The notes: generated by a model from the sequence alone, not told the origin. 64,000 nt of DNA from Paludibacteraceae bacterium (GCA_024401645.1 JAKSKR010000002.1:82455-146454); one strand, 5' to 3'; shown: positions 1 to 9,255, numbered from the stretch's first letter. Translations and numbers: made by a program.

Positions 1-942
1 TTGCCTACGGTCCAGGGCTCAACTTACGACCTCTTGGTGGTAGGTTCCGACTCGGTCTGGAACTCGCAGGCAGGTAAGGTGATGGATTCGCTCTTCGGTG
101 GCCCAATGCCCGCATTGCCCGAAGATGAACCTTACTTCAAGGTCATTCCTTTGCGCACCCAGTTCTTCGACGCAACCGTAAAGCCTACCCGTAACATCGT
201 TTTCTACGAGGTCAACCCTAGCCGTTACACCAAGGGTAGCGTGCGCTACGAAAAGGACTTGTGGGCACGCTCGCAGGCTTTGGTCTACATTACGGCGCCC
301 GACGTTGCAACACTGACCGCAACTGTTAGGAACAACAGCGCGCGCATGTTGCGCTATTTGGTCGATGCCGAAGAGGCGCGTGCGGTAGACTACTACAAGT
401 CGTACACAAACCGCGACTTTAGCGAACAGATTCAGAAAAAGTTTGGCGTGGGCATGTTGGTGCCTACCGACTTGAACAAGATGCGAGACACCACTGGCTT
501 TATGTGGATTTCGAACGGCAACATGAACGTTAACCAGAACTTGCTGGTGTTCTCTTCGCCCTACACCAAGGAAAGCGACTTTAGTGCCGAACACCTGGTG
601 GCCGTGCAAGACTCTTTCACAACGCAGTTCGTTCCTGGCCCTTCCGAAAACTCGTTCATGAAGCGCCAGCCGCTGGTGCCCCTTACCTCTGAAGTGCTGA
701 AGAACGACAATTCTGACTATTGCGTCGAGGTTCGTGGCCGTTGGCATTGCCCTAAAGACGTAATGGGTGGCCCATTCGTTAGCCGTAATTACCTTTCTGC
801 CGACCATAAGTCCATCATTACCGCCGTTGCGTTCCTTTACGCGCCAGGCAACCCAAAGCGTAACCGCTTGCGTATGCTCGAGGCCTGTGCCGGTTCGTTG
901 AAAGTGAAGGCTGCTAAAACCGATAGTACGGCTACTAAATAG
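1..942 (+). CDS. DUF4837 family protein, 5'-truncated by window edge
   Basis: The frame is open from base 1 to the TAG ending at 942, so the true start, and probably a lipoprotein signal, lie outside the window. The 313 visible residues match my recollection of DUF4837, a Bacteroidetes envelope family: 'YDLLVVGSDSVW' near the start, 'VRNIVFYEVNPSRYT'-like text about 60 residues in, and 'RGRWHCPKDVMGGPFVS' near the C-terminus. Its function is unknown. It lies 50 bp upstream of pdxA, in the same direction, an arrangement I associate with Bacteroidales. The long minus-strand frame across it (19-807) is a codon-bias shadow. Confidence 0.72.
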   Translation: MPTVQGSTYDLLVVGSDSVWNSQAGKVMDSLFGGPMPALPEDEPYFKVIPLRTQFFDATVKPTRNIVFYEVNPSRYTKGSVRYEKDLWARSQALVYITAPDVATLTATVRNNSARMLRYLVDAEEARAVDYYKSYTNRDFSEQIQKKFGVGMLVPTDLNKMRDTTGFMWISNGNMNVNQNLLVFSSPYTKESDFSAEHLVAVQDSFTTQFVPGPSENSFMKRQPLVPLTSEVLKNDNSDYCVEVRGRWHCPKDVMGGPFVSRNYLSADHKSIITAVAFLYAPGNPKRNRLRMLEACAGSLKVKAAKTDSTATK

Positions 943-992
943 GATTTATAGCCTTTTTGTGTTATTTTTGCATTAATTATTCTCTTTTGTTT

Positions 993-2114
993 ATGGACAA
1001 CGGAAAACTAAAAGTGGGTATTACCCAAGGCGATATAAATGGTATTGGTTACGAAGTCATTATCAAGACTTTGGTCGATAACCGTATCTTCGATTTTTGC
1101 ACTCCTATCGTTTACGGCTCTTCAAAGATTGCGGCTTTCCACCGCAAGACGTTGGGCATTGAAGACTTCAACCTCAATGCCATTAACAGCCCTAACGAGG
1201 CTAACCCTAAAAGGGCGAACATCATTAACTGTGTCGACGAGGAGGTAAAGGTCGACCTTTCAAAGTCAACCCCCGAGGCTGGCAAGTCTGCCTTCATGGC
1301 GCTTGAACGTGCTACCGACGACTTGAAGAACGGCCTCATCGACGTGTTGGTGACCGCACCAATCAACAAGAAGAACATTCAGTCAGACGCATTCCAGTTC
1401 CCAGGACATACCGAATTCTTGGAACAGAAATTCGCTACAGACCGTCGCGGTCTCATGCTCTCTGTTTGCGAGGGTATGCGCATCGCCATCCTCACTGGTC
1501 ACTTGCCATTGAGGGACGTTTACCGCTACATTAATGTAGACAACATTGTAGAAAAACTAGATATCTTCAATAAGTCGTTGATTCAAGACTTCGGCGTTCA
1601 GCGTCCACGCATTGCAGTGTTGGGCTTGAATCCGCATGCCGGCGACAACGGTTTGTTGGGTACGGAAGAGCAAGATGCCATCATTCCTGCCATTAAGAAG
1701 GCAAACGAACAGGGCATCTTGGCATTCGGTCCTTATCCTGCCGACGGTTTCTTCGGTGCAGGCAGCTTTAAGAGCTTCGATGGCGTTTTGGCCATGTATC
1801 ACGACCAGGGCTTGGTGCCGTTCAAGGCATTGGCAATGGACCAGGGCGTGAACTTCACCGCAGGCCTTCCGGTTGTGCGCACTTCGCCCGACCACGGCAC
1901 TGCCTACGACAAGGCAGGTATTGGCAAGGCATCGCCCGACTCGTTCCGCCAGGCGCTCTATTTGGCGTGCGACATCTATGCCAATCGCCAGCGTTATGCC
2001 GAAATTTCGAAGAATCCATTGAAGAAGCAGAAGGAAGACCGTGGTCGTAGAAATGACCGCAACGTCGTTGAAAAGGACGTTGACGAAATGACCGATATGA
2101 ATGCTCTCGATTAA
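993..2114 (+). CDS. pdxA: 4-hydroxythreonine-4-phosphate dehydrogenase PdxA
   Basis: PdxA oxidises 4-phosphohydroxy-L-threonine in the DXP-dependent pyridoxal phosphate pathway. Family signatures are clear: 'GITQGDINGIGYEV' at the N-terminus, 'FPGHTEF', 'LNPHAGDNG', 'YHDQGLVPFKALAMDQG' and 'TAGLPVVRTSPDHGTAYD', which carry the three metal-binding histidines. I chose ATG 993 rather than an upstream in-frame TTG at 957, because the protein then starts MDNGKLKVGITQGD as the family does and the upstream stretch holds a TATTTTTG -7-like box (963-970). The charged C-terminal tail of about 35 residues is longer than in the enteric enzyme. It is followed after 21 bp by a sigma-54 activator gene. Confidence 0.93.
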   Translation: MDNGKLKVGITQGDINGIGYEVIIKTLVDNRIFDFCTPIVYGSSKIAAFHRKTLGIEDFNLNAINSPNEANPKRANIINCVDEEVKVDLSKSTPEAGKSAFMALERATDDLKNGLIDVLVTAPINKKNIQSDAFQFPGHTEFLEQKFATDRRGLMLSVCEGMRIAILTGHLPLRDVYRYINVDNIVEKLDIFNKSLIQDFGVQRPRIAVLGLNPHAGDNGLLGTEEQDAIIPAIKKANEQGILAFGPYPADGFFGAGSFKSFDGVLAMYHDQGLVPFKALAMDQGVNFTAGLPVVRTSPDHGTAYDKAGIGKASPDSFRQALYLACDIYANRQRYAEISKNPLKKQKEDRGRRNDRNVVEKDVDEMTDMNALD

Positions 2115-2135
2115 TTTTTCTTCAGTTTATTAAGT

Positions 2136-3440
2136 ATGTTATCTTCTTCTGAACTACAACAGGTTAAACAGCGCTTTGGCATTATTGGGGTCGCCAACGG
2201 CCTCAACAGGGCCATCGATGTTGCCGTGCAGGTGGCCGGTACCGACCTCTCGGTGCTGGTGACTGGCGAAAGCGGTGTGGGTAAGGAGAATATTCCACGC
2301 ATCATACACAGCTACAGTGCACGCAAGCACAACAATTACATTGCGGTCAACTGTGGCGCTATTCCCGAAGGTACCATCGACTCTGAACTCTTCGGACACG
2401 AAAAGGGCGCTTTCACCGGTGCCATTTCCGACCGTAAGGGCTATTTCGAAGAGGCGAATGGCGGTACCATCTTCCTCGACGAGATTGGCGAAATGCCATT
2501 GTCTACGCAGGCCCGCCTGCTTCGTGTGCTCGAGGCTGGCGAATTCATTAAGGTAGGTTCTTCAAAGGTGCTCAAGACCAACGTAAGGGTCATTGCGGCA
2601 ACCAACGTCAACTTGCCTAAAGCCATTGCCGAGGGCCGTTTCCGCGAAGACCTCTATTACCGTTTGAACACGGTGCCGGTCTTCATTCCGCCTTTGCGCG
2701 AACGTAAGGAAGACATTCCTATGCTTTTCCGCAAGTTTGCTGCCGATTTTGCCGAAAAGAACCACATGCCGGGTGTGCATCTTTCAATCGATGCCCAGCA
2801 GGTGCTCATGCAGTTCTCTTGGCCGGGCAACATACGTCAGCTGAAGAACATTGCCGAGCAGATTTCCATCCTTTCCGAAAATAGGGAGGTCTCTGCCGAA
2901 ATGTTGTTGCCTTACCTTAAACCCATGGGGCAAGACCACGGTTTGGTTGTGGTGGGCAATGGGGCTGCTGGCTCTTCGCAAGACAGCAAGTGGAACCAGG
3001 GCGAAAAGGAATTGCTCTACCAGATTCTCTTCGACATGCGTAAGGAGATTAACGACCTTAAGCAACTGTTGAACAAGGCGGTGGGCAAGCCTATTGTTAG
3101 CGAAACCAGTGCCGATGTCGACTTCGCGCGTTTTGCCAGCATGCATGGCGACGATACCTTGCACTACACTTCGCCCGACGTCAGCCAGGTCGAAACCGAC
3201 GATTCGCCTCTGGTCATCAATACCAATCCGGCTACGCCTTCCAACAAGATCATCAACAACGACATTCAAGATACCGAAGAGTTTGTTGAAATGGAAAGCA
3301 AGTCTATTGAAGACATGGAAAGGGATATGATTAAGAAGTCGCTAGAGCGCAACGGCGGCAACCGCAAAAGTGCTGCCGACGAACTGAAGATTTCGGAACG
3401 TACCCTTTACCGTAAGATTAAAAAATTTGGTCTCGATTAA
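2136..3440 (+). CDS. sigma-54-dependent transcriptional activator without receiver domain
   Basis: This is a bacterial enhancer-binding protein of 434 residues that would remodel RNA polymerase-sigma54. The AAA+ domain starts almost at once: Walker A GESGVGKE at about residues 44-51, the sigma54-contacting GAFTGA loop at about 91-96, and Walker B GGTIFLDEIGEM at about 109-120. A Fis-type helix-turn-helix closes the protein ('NGGNRKSAADELKISERTLYRKI'). A long, acidic, low-complexity linker of more than 100 residues separates the two. There is no response-regulator receiver or PAS domain, so activity must be set another way. It sits between pdxA and lptE with short gaps, suggesting one operon. 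Target genes are not evident. Confidence 0.9.
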   Translation: MLSSSELQQVKQRFGIIGVANGLNRAIDVAVQVAGTDLSVLVTGESGVGKENIPRIIHSYSARKHNNYIAVNCGAIPEGTIDSELFGHEKGAFTGAISDRKGYFEEANGGTIFLDEIGEMPLSTQARLLRVLEAGEFIKVGSSKVLKTNVRVIAATNVNLPKAIAEGRFREDLYYRLNTVPVFIPPLRERKEDIPMLFRKFAADFAEKNHMPGVHLSIDAQQVLMQFSWPGNIRQLKNIAEQISILSENREVSAEMLLPYLKPMGQDHGLVVVGNGAAGSSQDSKWNQGEKELLYQILFDMRKEINDLKQLLNKAVGKPIVSETSADVDFARFASMHGDDTLHYTSPDVSQVETDDSPLVINTNPATPSNKIINNDIQDTEEFVEMESKSIEDMERDMIKKSLERNGGNRKSAADELKISERTLYRKIKKFGLD

Positions 3441-3443
3441 TAT

Positions 3444-3953
3444 ATGAAACGTAATTTATTATACCTCATCCTCTTACTTTTCGTCGGCCTTTCTTCTTGT
3501 GTGGTTTCATACAAGTTCAACGGCACGTCTATCGACTATACGAAGATTAAGACCATCTCGGTTGCCGACTTCCCTAACCAGGCTTCGTTGGTTTACCCTT
3601 CGTTGGCGCCCGACTTCAACGAAAAGCTTAAAGATGAGTATTCGAGTAAGACACGCTTGAAGCTGGTCCCTCGCGATGGCGACTTGCAGATTTCGGGTGA
3701 GATTGTCGACTACGAACTCATTCAAATTGGTGTGAATGCGGCTGGTACGTCTACCAAGACCAAGTTGCAGATTACCCTCAACGTGCGTTTCACCAACAAG
3801 GTTAACCCTAGCGAAGACTTCGAACAGCGTTTCGTTTCTTATCAGGAATTCTCAAACGACCAGACCATCAACCAGGTTCAAGACGAGCTGAACCAACAAA
3901 TCATAGAAGATTTGGTTAACCAGATTTTCAACCGTACTGTTGCCAATTGGTAA
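3444..3953 (+). CDS. lptE: LptE-family LPS-assembly lipoprotein
   Basis: This 169-residue lipoprotein has a short signal with lipobox LSSC (Cys19), then the LptE-like core ('YKFNGTSIDYTKIKTISV', 'EKLKDEYSSKTRLKLV', 'GDLQISGEIVDYEL'). The predicted role is as the plug and chaperone of LptD in the outer membrane, delivering LPS to the cell surface. It begins 3 bp after the sigma-54 activator and its stop abuts the next start, so it is almost certainly co-transcribed. The assignment rests on the Bacteroidetes LptE pattern, which diverges strongly from E. coli LptE. Confidence 0.83.
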   Translation: MKRNLLYLILLLFVGLSSCVVSYKFNGTSIDYTKIKTISVADFPNQASLVYPSLAPDFNEKLKDEYSSKTRLKLVPRDGDLQISGEIVDYELIQIGVNAAGTSTKTKLQITLNVRFTNKVNPSEDFEQRFVSYQEFSNDQTINQVQDELNQQIIEDLVNQIFNRTVANW

Positions 3954-4751
3954 ATGAACGTCAACGAGCTAAACCACCTGTTCTCGCATCCAAACGAGGT
4001 GTCGCGGGCCAATTTCTCCGATATTAGAGATTTGCTTGCGGCTTACCCTTTTGTCTCTACTTTCCACTTGCTTTACCAGAAGGGGTTAAGTAACGAGAAC
4101 GATGTGATATGCGATTCGGAACTGCACCGTACGGCACTTTTCTCGCCCGACCGCAACCGCCTCATGCTTTTGCTGATGCCTAAACCTGCCGAGGCTGCCG
4201 CTGCCGAGCAACCGGCGGTTAAGCCAACCGTTAAGGTGGAAAAACCAGTGGAGGACGAGCCGGTGAAGCCGGCTGTGGCTAAACCGTTGACCAAGGTTTC
4301 CGATGCCATCGTAACCAAGCCCGCTGCCCAGGTGTCTGTGGCTCTTTCCACTCCCGAAACCGAGATGGGGGAAAAGGCAACCGAAGAGCCGAACACTATG
4401 CGCTATGGCGCCGAGGTCGATGCCTTCCTTTCGCATTTCGAATCGGCACAGGCTAGCCGTAAGGCACAGGTGGCCGACGATGCTCCGGTAAAGGTGCAGC
4501 GCGTTAATGCACAGCCAGAAGCTGACGATGGCGACGATGATGACGAACCGGTAAGAAAACCCATTCCTGCAAACGACGAGGCGCCTGCAACCGAATTCTT
4601 TACCGAAACGTTGGCAAAGATTTACATTAAGCAGGAAAAGTTTCAAAAGGCAATCCACATTTTCGAGGAACTTTGCGTAAGGTGCCCCGAAAAGAAGGAA
4701 TATTTCACCGAACAGATCCGCTTCTTGCAGAAGCTTATCATGTATTTATAG
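3954..4751 (+). CDS. hypothetical protein with C-terminal TPR-like segment
   Basis: A 265-residue protein whose ATG directly follows the lptE stop. The N-terminal 70 residues are ordered and conserved-looking ('NELNHLFSHPNEVSRANFSDIRDLL'). A Pro/Ala/Glu/Lys-rich linker with an Asp run fills residues 75-205. The last 50 residues look like a TPR hairpin ('TLAKIYIKQEKFQKAIHIFEEL'). No signal peptide is apparent, so it is probably cytoplasmic. A gene of this shape commonly sits between lptE and secG in Bacteroidales, from memory. I do not know its function. A scaffold role would be a guess from architecture alone. Confidence 0.72.
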   Translation: MNVNELNHLFSHPNEVSRANFSDIRDLLAAYPFVSTFHLLYQKGLSNENDVICDSELHRTALFSPDRNRLMLLLMPKPAEAAAAEQPAVKPTVKVEKPVEDEPVKPAVAKPLTKVSDAIVTKPAAQVSVALSTPETEMGEKATEEPNTMRYGAEVDAFLSHFESAQASRKAQVADDAPVKVQRVNAQPEADDGDDDDEPVRKPIPANDEAPATEFFTETLAKIYIKQEKFQKAIHIFEELCVRCPEKKEYFTEQIRFLQKLIMYL

Positions 4752-4930
4752 ACGCTTAAGGTGTTGAAAAAAACATTGATAAATAGTTTTCTTTTTAGCG
4801 GATTTATTATATTTTTGCACAAAATTTGTACGAATGTGGGCTGTGTAATTGCCATGGTTCGTGTAAATGGTTGCTTATTAGTGGGGTAGCGCCTACTTTA
4901 CAAAACGAAAATTGATAAAAAACAAATAAA

Positions 4931-5317
4931 ATGGTTATTACCGTATTAACAATTCTTGTTGTAATTTCATCACTTTTAATGGTGGGTATCGTGCTTATCC
5001 AAAAGTCTAAAGGTGGAGGTCTTGCTGAAAACTTCTCAAAAGGTAACGAATTTGCTAGTGTTAAGCAGACTACCGACATAGTTGAAAAGATTACTTGGGG
5101 CTTGGTTGCATTTATGTTTGTTGCTTGCATCGCTATTGGCTCTCTTGGTAAGAATGCACATGTTGCTACACAGAAGAAGTCTGAAGTTACTACTTCTACC
5201 AGCACAACTTTGCCTACAACACAGCAACCTTCTGTTGAAGGTGCTACAGCTGCTCCTGCCGAAGCTGCAACTGCTCCTGCTGCACCAGCCGAAGCTCCTG
5301 CTGCTCCTGCTCAATAA
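4931..5317 (+). CDS. secG: preprotein translocase subunit SecG
   Basis: SecG is the small accessory subunit of the SecYEG channel. The 128 residues show two membrane segments (about 2-22 and 52-73) around the conserved loop 'IQKSKGGGLAENFSKGN', which identifies the family. The C-terminal 50 residues are Thr-, Ala- and Pro-rich, so the protein is longer than the enteric one. The 179 bp between it and the previous gene contain a TATTTTTG box (4810-4817) but no good -33 partner. A terminator follows. Confidence 0.92.
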   Translation: MVITVLTILVVISSLLMVGIVLIQKSKGGGLAENFSKGNEFASVKQTTDIVEKITWGLVAFMFVACIAIGSLGKNAHVATQKKSEVTTSTSTTLPTTQQPSVEGATAAPAEAATAPAAPAEAPAAPAQ

Positions 5318-5351
5318 TTCATTTAGCTATTGTTGCAATAGAAAAATACAG

Positions 5352-5389
5352 TGTGCCGTTGCTCCCATAAGCTCCGGCACATTTTTTTT
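5352..5389 (+). terminator. intrinsic terminator after secG
   Basis: Stem TGTGCCG (5352-5358) pairs with CGGCACA (5375-5381) across a 16-nt loop and is followed by a run of T. It closes the 1-5317 cluster. Confidence 0.72.
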
Positions 5390-5400
5390 GTCTTTTTTGT

Positions 5401-5430
5401 TTGCCATTGTTTAAGTTTCATTTAAATTTG
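5401..5430 (+). promoter_or_regulatory. Bacteroidetes-type promoter for the WecA-like gene
   Basis: TTG (5401-5403), 19 bp, TAAATTTG (5423-5430). This fits the Bacteroidetes -33/-7 consensus exactly and sits 27 bp before the ATG at 5457. Confidence 0.75.
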
Positions 5431-5456
5431 ATGTATTAGTGCACAAATAGGGGTAT

Positions 5457-6503
5457 ATGATTATTTGGATCTTTTTTATTGCATTCGTACTTTCGTGGGC
5501 CATTGCGCGTTTCGTAAGGCGCAGGGCTATATCTATTTACCAGAGAAAGAATAAGGAGGCTCAAACAACGCCGGTGCGTATCTTGCCCGATGGGGCTGGA
5601 CTTTCTATCGTAATTACGGCCTTGTGCTCGTTCTCTTATCTAGCTGCGTTTACACGTTTCATGCCGTTCGAGGTCTTCATGGCTATCGTTCCGCCTGGCC
5701 TGTTCCTGGTGGTGGCCATCCTTGTCGACGAGAAGTATCACTTTAAGCCCATTTACCGCTATGTGGTGCATGGCGCGGTTGTGGCGTTTACTATGTATAT
5801 GCTTGGTGGCGTCAACACCCTCCGAATTGCCGATTTTGTCTGGGACACGCCTGTTTCACACATTGTTATGAATGTGTTTGCGCTTGTGTTCCTAACATGG
5901 CTCATCAACGTGTTCCGTTTCTTCGATGGCATCGATGGTAAGGAAGGCAACCTTGCTGCCGTCTGTGTTGCCATCTGTGCCGGGGCTTCGTTGGTCTTGC
6001 CAAAGTACAACCTTTTCTTTTTCCTCATTCCGTGCGTTGCCGGTTTCTTGGTGCGTAACTGGTATCCTGCCCGTTACCTTATGGGCGATGCCACTGCTTC
6101 CTTCCTAGGCTTTGTGTTCGGCGCATTGGGCGTTTACGGACAGAGTGGTAACTTGGCACCCGATGCCGACCCAATGTCGTTGCTCGAGTTCCTTATTCTG
6201 TGCTTCGTGCCTATTTTCGACGTCACCTACACCTGGTTGCGCCGCGTCGTTGCGGGCGACAACTTCATGGTGCCTACCAAGAACCACCTCTACCAGCGTC
6301 TGCTTTATTCGGGCCTGTCGCATACCAAGGTCATTCTTTCGCAAATCGCCTTGTGTGCAGCAATGCTGGTTTTGCTTTTGATTTACAATTTCTTCAACGA
6401 CTTCAGTGTCGCTATGTTCTTGTTGGTCGACGCTTTCATCATCATGGGCATCTATGCCATGTGGGTGGAGTCGCGTTATGCCTATGTAAAGGAATCTAAA
6501 TAA
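5457..6503 (+). CDS. MraY/WecA-family undecaprenyl-phosphate sugar-1-phosphate transferase
   Basis: A polytopic membrane enzyme of 348 residues, expected to move a HexNAc-1-phosphate from a UDP-sugar to undecaprenyl phosphate at the start of O-antigen or capsule synthesis. Visible signatures are 'FRFFDGIDGKEGN' (Asp-rich catalytic loop), 'YLMGDATASFLGF' and 'PTKNHLYQRLLYSGLSHTK', the His-containing cytoplasmic loop of the family. About ten hydrophobic segments are readable. The HLYQR-type loop fits the WecA/WbpL branch better than MraY. A patatin gene follows after 13 bp, probably in the same transcript. Confidence 0.87.
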   Translation: MIIWIFFIAFVLSWAIARFVRRRAISIYQRKNKEAQTTPVRILPDGAGLSIVITALCSFSYLAAFTRFMPFEVFMAIVPPGLFLVVAILVDEKYHFKPIYRYVVHGAVVAFTMYMLGGVNTLRIADFVWDTPVSHIVMNVFALVFLTWLINVFRFFDGIDGKEGNLAAVCVAICAGASLVLPKYNLFFFLIPCVAGFLVRNWYPARYLMGDATASFLGFVFGALGVYGQSGNLAPDADPMSLLEFLILCFVPIFDVTYTWLRRVVAGDNFMVPTKNHLYQRLLYSGLSHTKVILSQIALCAAMLVLLLIYNFFNDFSVAMFLLVDAFIIMGIYAMWVESRYAYVKESK

Positions 6504-6516
6504 GTATTTCCACATT

Positions 6517-7314
6517 ATGGCAAAATATAAGTTTGGCTTGGCACTGAGTGGTGGTGGCATTCGTGGTGTTGCCCACATTGGGGTGCTCATGGCCTTACGT
6601 CAAATTGGTCTTGAACCCGACATCATTTCGGGCGTTAGTGCTGGTGCCATAGTTGGTGCCATGTATGCCGACGGGCTTTCCTTCGACAAGATGCTCGGCG
6701 TGTTCAGGCATTCGTCCTTCCAGAAAAGCGTTAAGTTCAATATGCCAAAGAACGGTGGCCTCTCTAATGTGAAGGGCTACAAGAATTACTTGGCAAAAAC
6801 GTTGCAGACTCGCAAGTTTTCCGACCTGAAAATACCGTTGGTCGTTAACGCAACCGACTTGAACGAGGGAACCATAACCTATTTCCGTGACGGAAACTTG
6901 CTCGATGCCGTGGTTGCATCGGCTAGCGTGCCGGTCCTGTTCAACCCTTATAAGATTGGAGCCCATTATTATGTCGATGGCGGAATACTCTGCAACCTTC
7001 CGGCCGAGGTGCTGCGCGAGGAATGTGAACTCGTCATTGGCGTACACGTTAACCCCATATTGCCAATGCCGGTAAGCTCAAAGTACGGCATAAAGACGGT
7101 TTCCGAACGCGTCTTCCATTTGGCAGTCAATGGCAACACGGTTCGGCAGAAGGAATTCTGCGACCTGGTCATCGATATGGAGCGCGAAGACGAGGTCGGC
7201 ATGTTCGAGGCGTCGAAGTCTGAATCGCTTATGAAAATGGGCTACGATACGGCTATTGATGCCTTCAAAAATTTCGATTTTTCAAAGTTTGGACTCAAAG
7301 TAAACATTTTTTAA
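6517..7314 (+). CDS. patatin-like phospholipase (RssA-like)
   Basis: A 265-residue serine lipid hydrolase. The oxyanion-hole motif SGGGIRG is at about residues 11-17, the nucleophile motif GVSAG puts Ser at about residue 41, and the dyad Asp is in YYVDGGIL at about residue 153. No signal peptide is seen, so it is likely cytoplasmic or peripheral. It lies 13 bp after the WecA-like gene in the same direction. The substrate is unknown, and it could act on membrane phospholipids or thioesters. Confidence 0.88.
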   Translation: MAKYKFGLALSGGGIRGVAHIGVLMALRQIGLEPDIISGVSAGAIVGAMYADGLSFDKMLGVFRHSSFQKSVKFNMPKNGGLSNVKGYKNYLAKTLQTRKFSDLKIPLVVNATDLNEGTITYFRDGNLLDAVVASASVPVLFNPYKIGAHYYVDGGILCNLPAEVLREECELVIGVHVNPILPMPVSSKYGIKTVSERVFHLAVNGNTVRQKEFCDLVIDMEREDEVGMFEASKSESLMKMGYDTAIDAFKNFDFSKFGLKVNIF

Positions 7315-7335
7315 TTGCATTTATTTCCCTTTGGC

Positions 7336-7365
7336 TTGTAACTAATTGAATTTTTTCTATTTTTG
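7336..7365 (+). promoter_or_regulatory. Bacteroidetes-type promoter for the DUF349 gene
   Basis: TTG (7336-7338), 19 bp, TATTTTTG (7358-7365), 41 bp before the ATG at 7407. Confidence 0.75.
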
Positions 7366-7406
7366 TACAATCTAAAGTAATTTAGTACTAAAAGACAAAA
7401 TAGTAT

Positions 7407-9251
7407 ATGGATACACTCGAAAATGTTGACCCACAAGCACAGACCGTAAGCGGTGAAGGCTGGGACAATAATTCTCCTATTAATGCAGACGAATTGCCTG
7501 AACAGGTAGACGTTATTGACGAAGCAAAAGTAAATTCTTATATAAATCTCTCGGAAGAGGAGCTTGTTGAGAAGGTTAAGGAACTCGTTGCCAACCCTGG
7601 CGAGTCTTACTTGGCTATCAAGAGCGAGGTAGAGGCTATCAAGCAGTCGTTCTACCGCATCATTAATCACAAAAAGGAAGTGGCTAAAGAGGCTTTCGTT
7701 GCCGAAGGTAACGAGGAAGCCGATTTCGTTGCGCCTGAAAACTCCAACGAACAGGCCTTTAAGGACATCCTAACCAAGTACCGTGAAAAGAGACAGGCCG
7801 AAATTCAGCGCGAAGAGGCTGTTAAGGAAGCCAACCTTTCTCGTAAGAAAGACATCACCTTGCGTCTGAAGGAACTCATTGAAAGCCCTGAAGACTGTGG
7901 CAAGAAGGTGCCTGCTTTCCAGAAGTTGCAGGAAGAATGGAAAAGTGTTGGTCAGGTTCCTGCTACCGAGGTAAATAAAACCCGCGAAAACTATCAGGCT
8001 TTGGTAGAAACTTTCTACGATAACCTGAAAATGGATAACGAACTGCGTGAGTACGACTTCAAGAAAAACCTTGAAATGAAGACCAAGCTTTGCGAATTGG
8101 CTGAAAAGTTGGACGAAGAGGCCGACGTCGTTGCTGCATTCAAGAAGTTGCAGTCGTTGCACGAAGAGTGGAGCAACCAGGGTCCTGTTGCAAAGGACAT
8201 GCGCGAGGCTATTTGGACGCGCTTCAAGGCTGCTTCTACCGTTATCAATAAGAAACACAACGAATTCTTCGACAAGTTGCGTGCCGCAGCTAACGAGAAT
8301 CTGGAAAAGAAAACCGCAATCTGCGAAAAGATTGAAGCTATCAAGTTCGATAACCTCAACTCTTTCAAGGAATGGCAAGACAAGGGCAACGCTATTGTCG
8401 AGTTGCAGAAGGAATGGAAGACCATTGGTTTCGCACCTAAAAAGTTCAACACTTCTATCTACACCCGTTTCCGTGCTGCTTGCGACGCATTCTTCAATGC
8501 AAAGGCCGAATATTTCAAGTCTGCCAAGGCTGTCTTCTCTGACAACTTGAGCAAGAAGGTGGCTCTTTGCGAACAGGCCGAGGCTTTGAAAGACAGCACC
8601 GACTGGAAGGAAACTACCGACAAGTTGGTTGAGTTGCAGAAGGAATGGAAGACCATCGGTCCCGTTGCTAAAAAGCAGTCTGACGCCGTTTGGAAACGCT
8701 TCATTTCTGCTTGCGATGCCTTCTTCGATGCTAAAAACAAGAACTTCAAGGACAAGCGCTCGGCTGAACAGACTAACCTTGAACAGAAAAAGACCGTAAT
8801 TGAACAGATTCAGACACTCGACGTGGTTTCTGACCCTGCTGCCGCTGCCGAACAGTTGCGTGCCTTGTCAGAACAGTTTAATTCTATTGGCCATGTGCCT
8901 TTGAAGGACAAGGATGCCACTTACAAGGCTTTCAAGTTGGCTGTAGAAGAGAAGTCTGACGCGCTTAATATTAAGTTGCGCGACGGTGGCAACCGCCGCA
9001 ACAACAATAACCACAAGGGTGGTAACCATGGCAATGCCGACAACCAACCAAAGTCAGAGGCACAGCGCTTGCTAAAGCAGAAGGCTGCGCTCGAAAGCGA
9101 AGTGGTTACTTACCAGAACAACATGGGCTTCTTGGCTGCTTCTAAAAATGCTTCTTCTTTGAAAGACAATATTGAAAAGAAGATTGCTGACATGAAGAGC
9201 GAAATTGCCAAGATTAATGCCAAGTTGAAGGCCCTTAACGAAAACGACTAA
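7407..9251 (+). CDS. DUF349 domain-containing coiled-coil protein
   Basis: A 614-residue, highly charged helical protein. The repeated units centre on 'KLQ.EWK..GPV' ('LQEEWKSVGQVPATEVN', 'LHEEWSNQGPVAKDM', 'LQKEWKTIGFAPKKF', 'LQKEWKTIGPVAKKQ'), each followed by 'WKRFISACDAFF'-like text. This is the DUF349 repeat, with about five copies between residues 140 and 520. An acidic N-terminus and an Asn-rich hinge with a coiled coil at 520-614 flank it. Cytoplasmic by lack of signal. Function not established, though a related family in other phyla has been linked to RNA or stress. Its own promoter and terminator make it monocistronic. Confidence 0.85.
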   Translation: MDTLENVDPQAQTVSGEGWDNNSPINADELPEQVDVIDEAKVNSYINLSEEELVEKVKELVANPGESYLAIKSEVEAIKQSFYRIINHKKEVAKEAFVAEGNEEADFVAPENSNEQAFKDILTKYREKRQAEIQREEAVKEANLSRKKDITLRLKELIESPEDCGKKVPAFQKLQEEWKSVGQVPATEVNKTRENYQALVETFYDNLKMDNELREYDFKKNLEMKTKLCELAEKLDEEADVVAAFKKLQSLHEEWSNQGPVAKDMREAIWTRFKAASTVINKKHNEFFDKLRAAANENLEKKTAICEKIEAIKFDNLNSFKEWQDKGNAIVELQKEWKTIGFAPKKFNTSIYTRFRAACDAFFNAKAEYFKSAKAVFSDNLSKKVALCEQAEALKDSTDWKETTDKLVELQKEWKTIGPVAKKQSDAVWKRFISACDAFFDAKNKNFKDKRSAEQTNLEQKKTVIEQIQTLDVVSDPAAAAEQLRALSEQFNSIGHVPLKDKDATYKAFKLAVEEKSDALNIKLRDGGNRRNNNNHKGGNHGNADNQPKSEAQRLLKQKAALESEVVTYQNNMGFLAASKNASSLKDNIEKKIADMKSEIAKINAKLKALNEND

Positions 9252-9255
9252 CTTT

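Noticed and set aside
19..807. 262-residue minus-strand open frame across the DUF4837 gene
   Set aside because: No family resemblance, and the plus frame has clear conserved text. It is a shadow caused by codon bias.
957..993. TTG at 957 as the pdxA start
   Set aside because: It overlaps the TATTTTTG box and adds residues not found in the family.
4752..4930. tRNA or riboswitch before secG
   Set aside because: No cloverleaf arms or T-loop consensus could be formed; only an isolated -7 box and a minor GTAG/CTAC hairpin.
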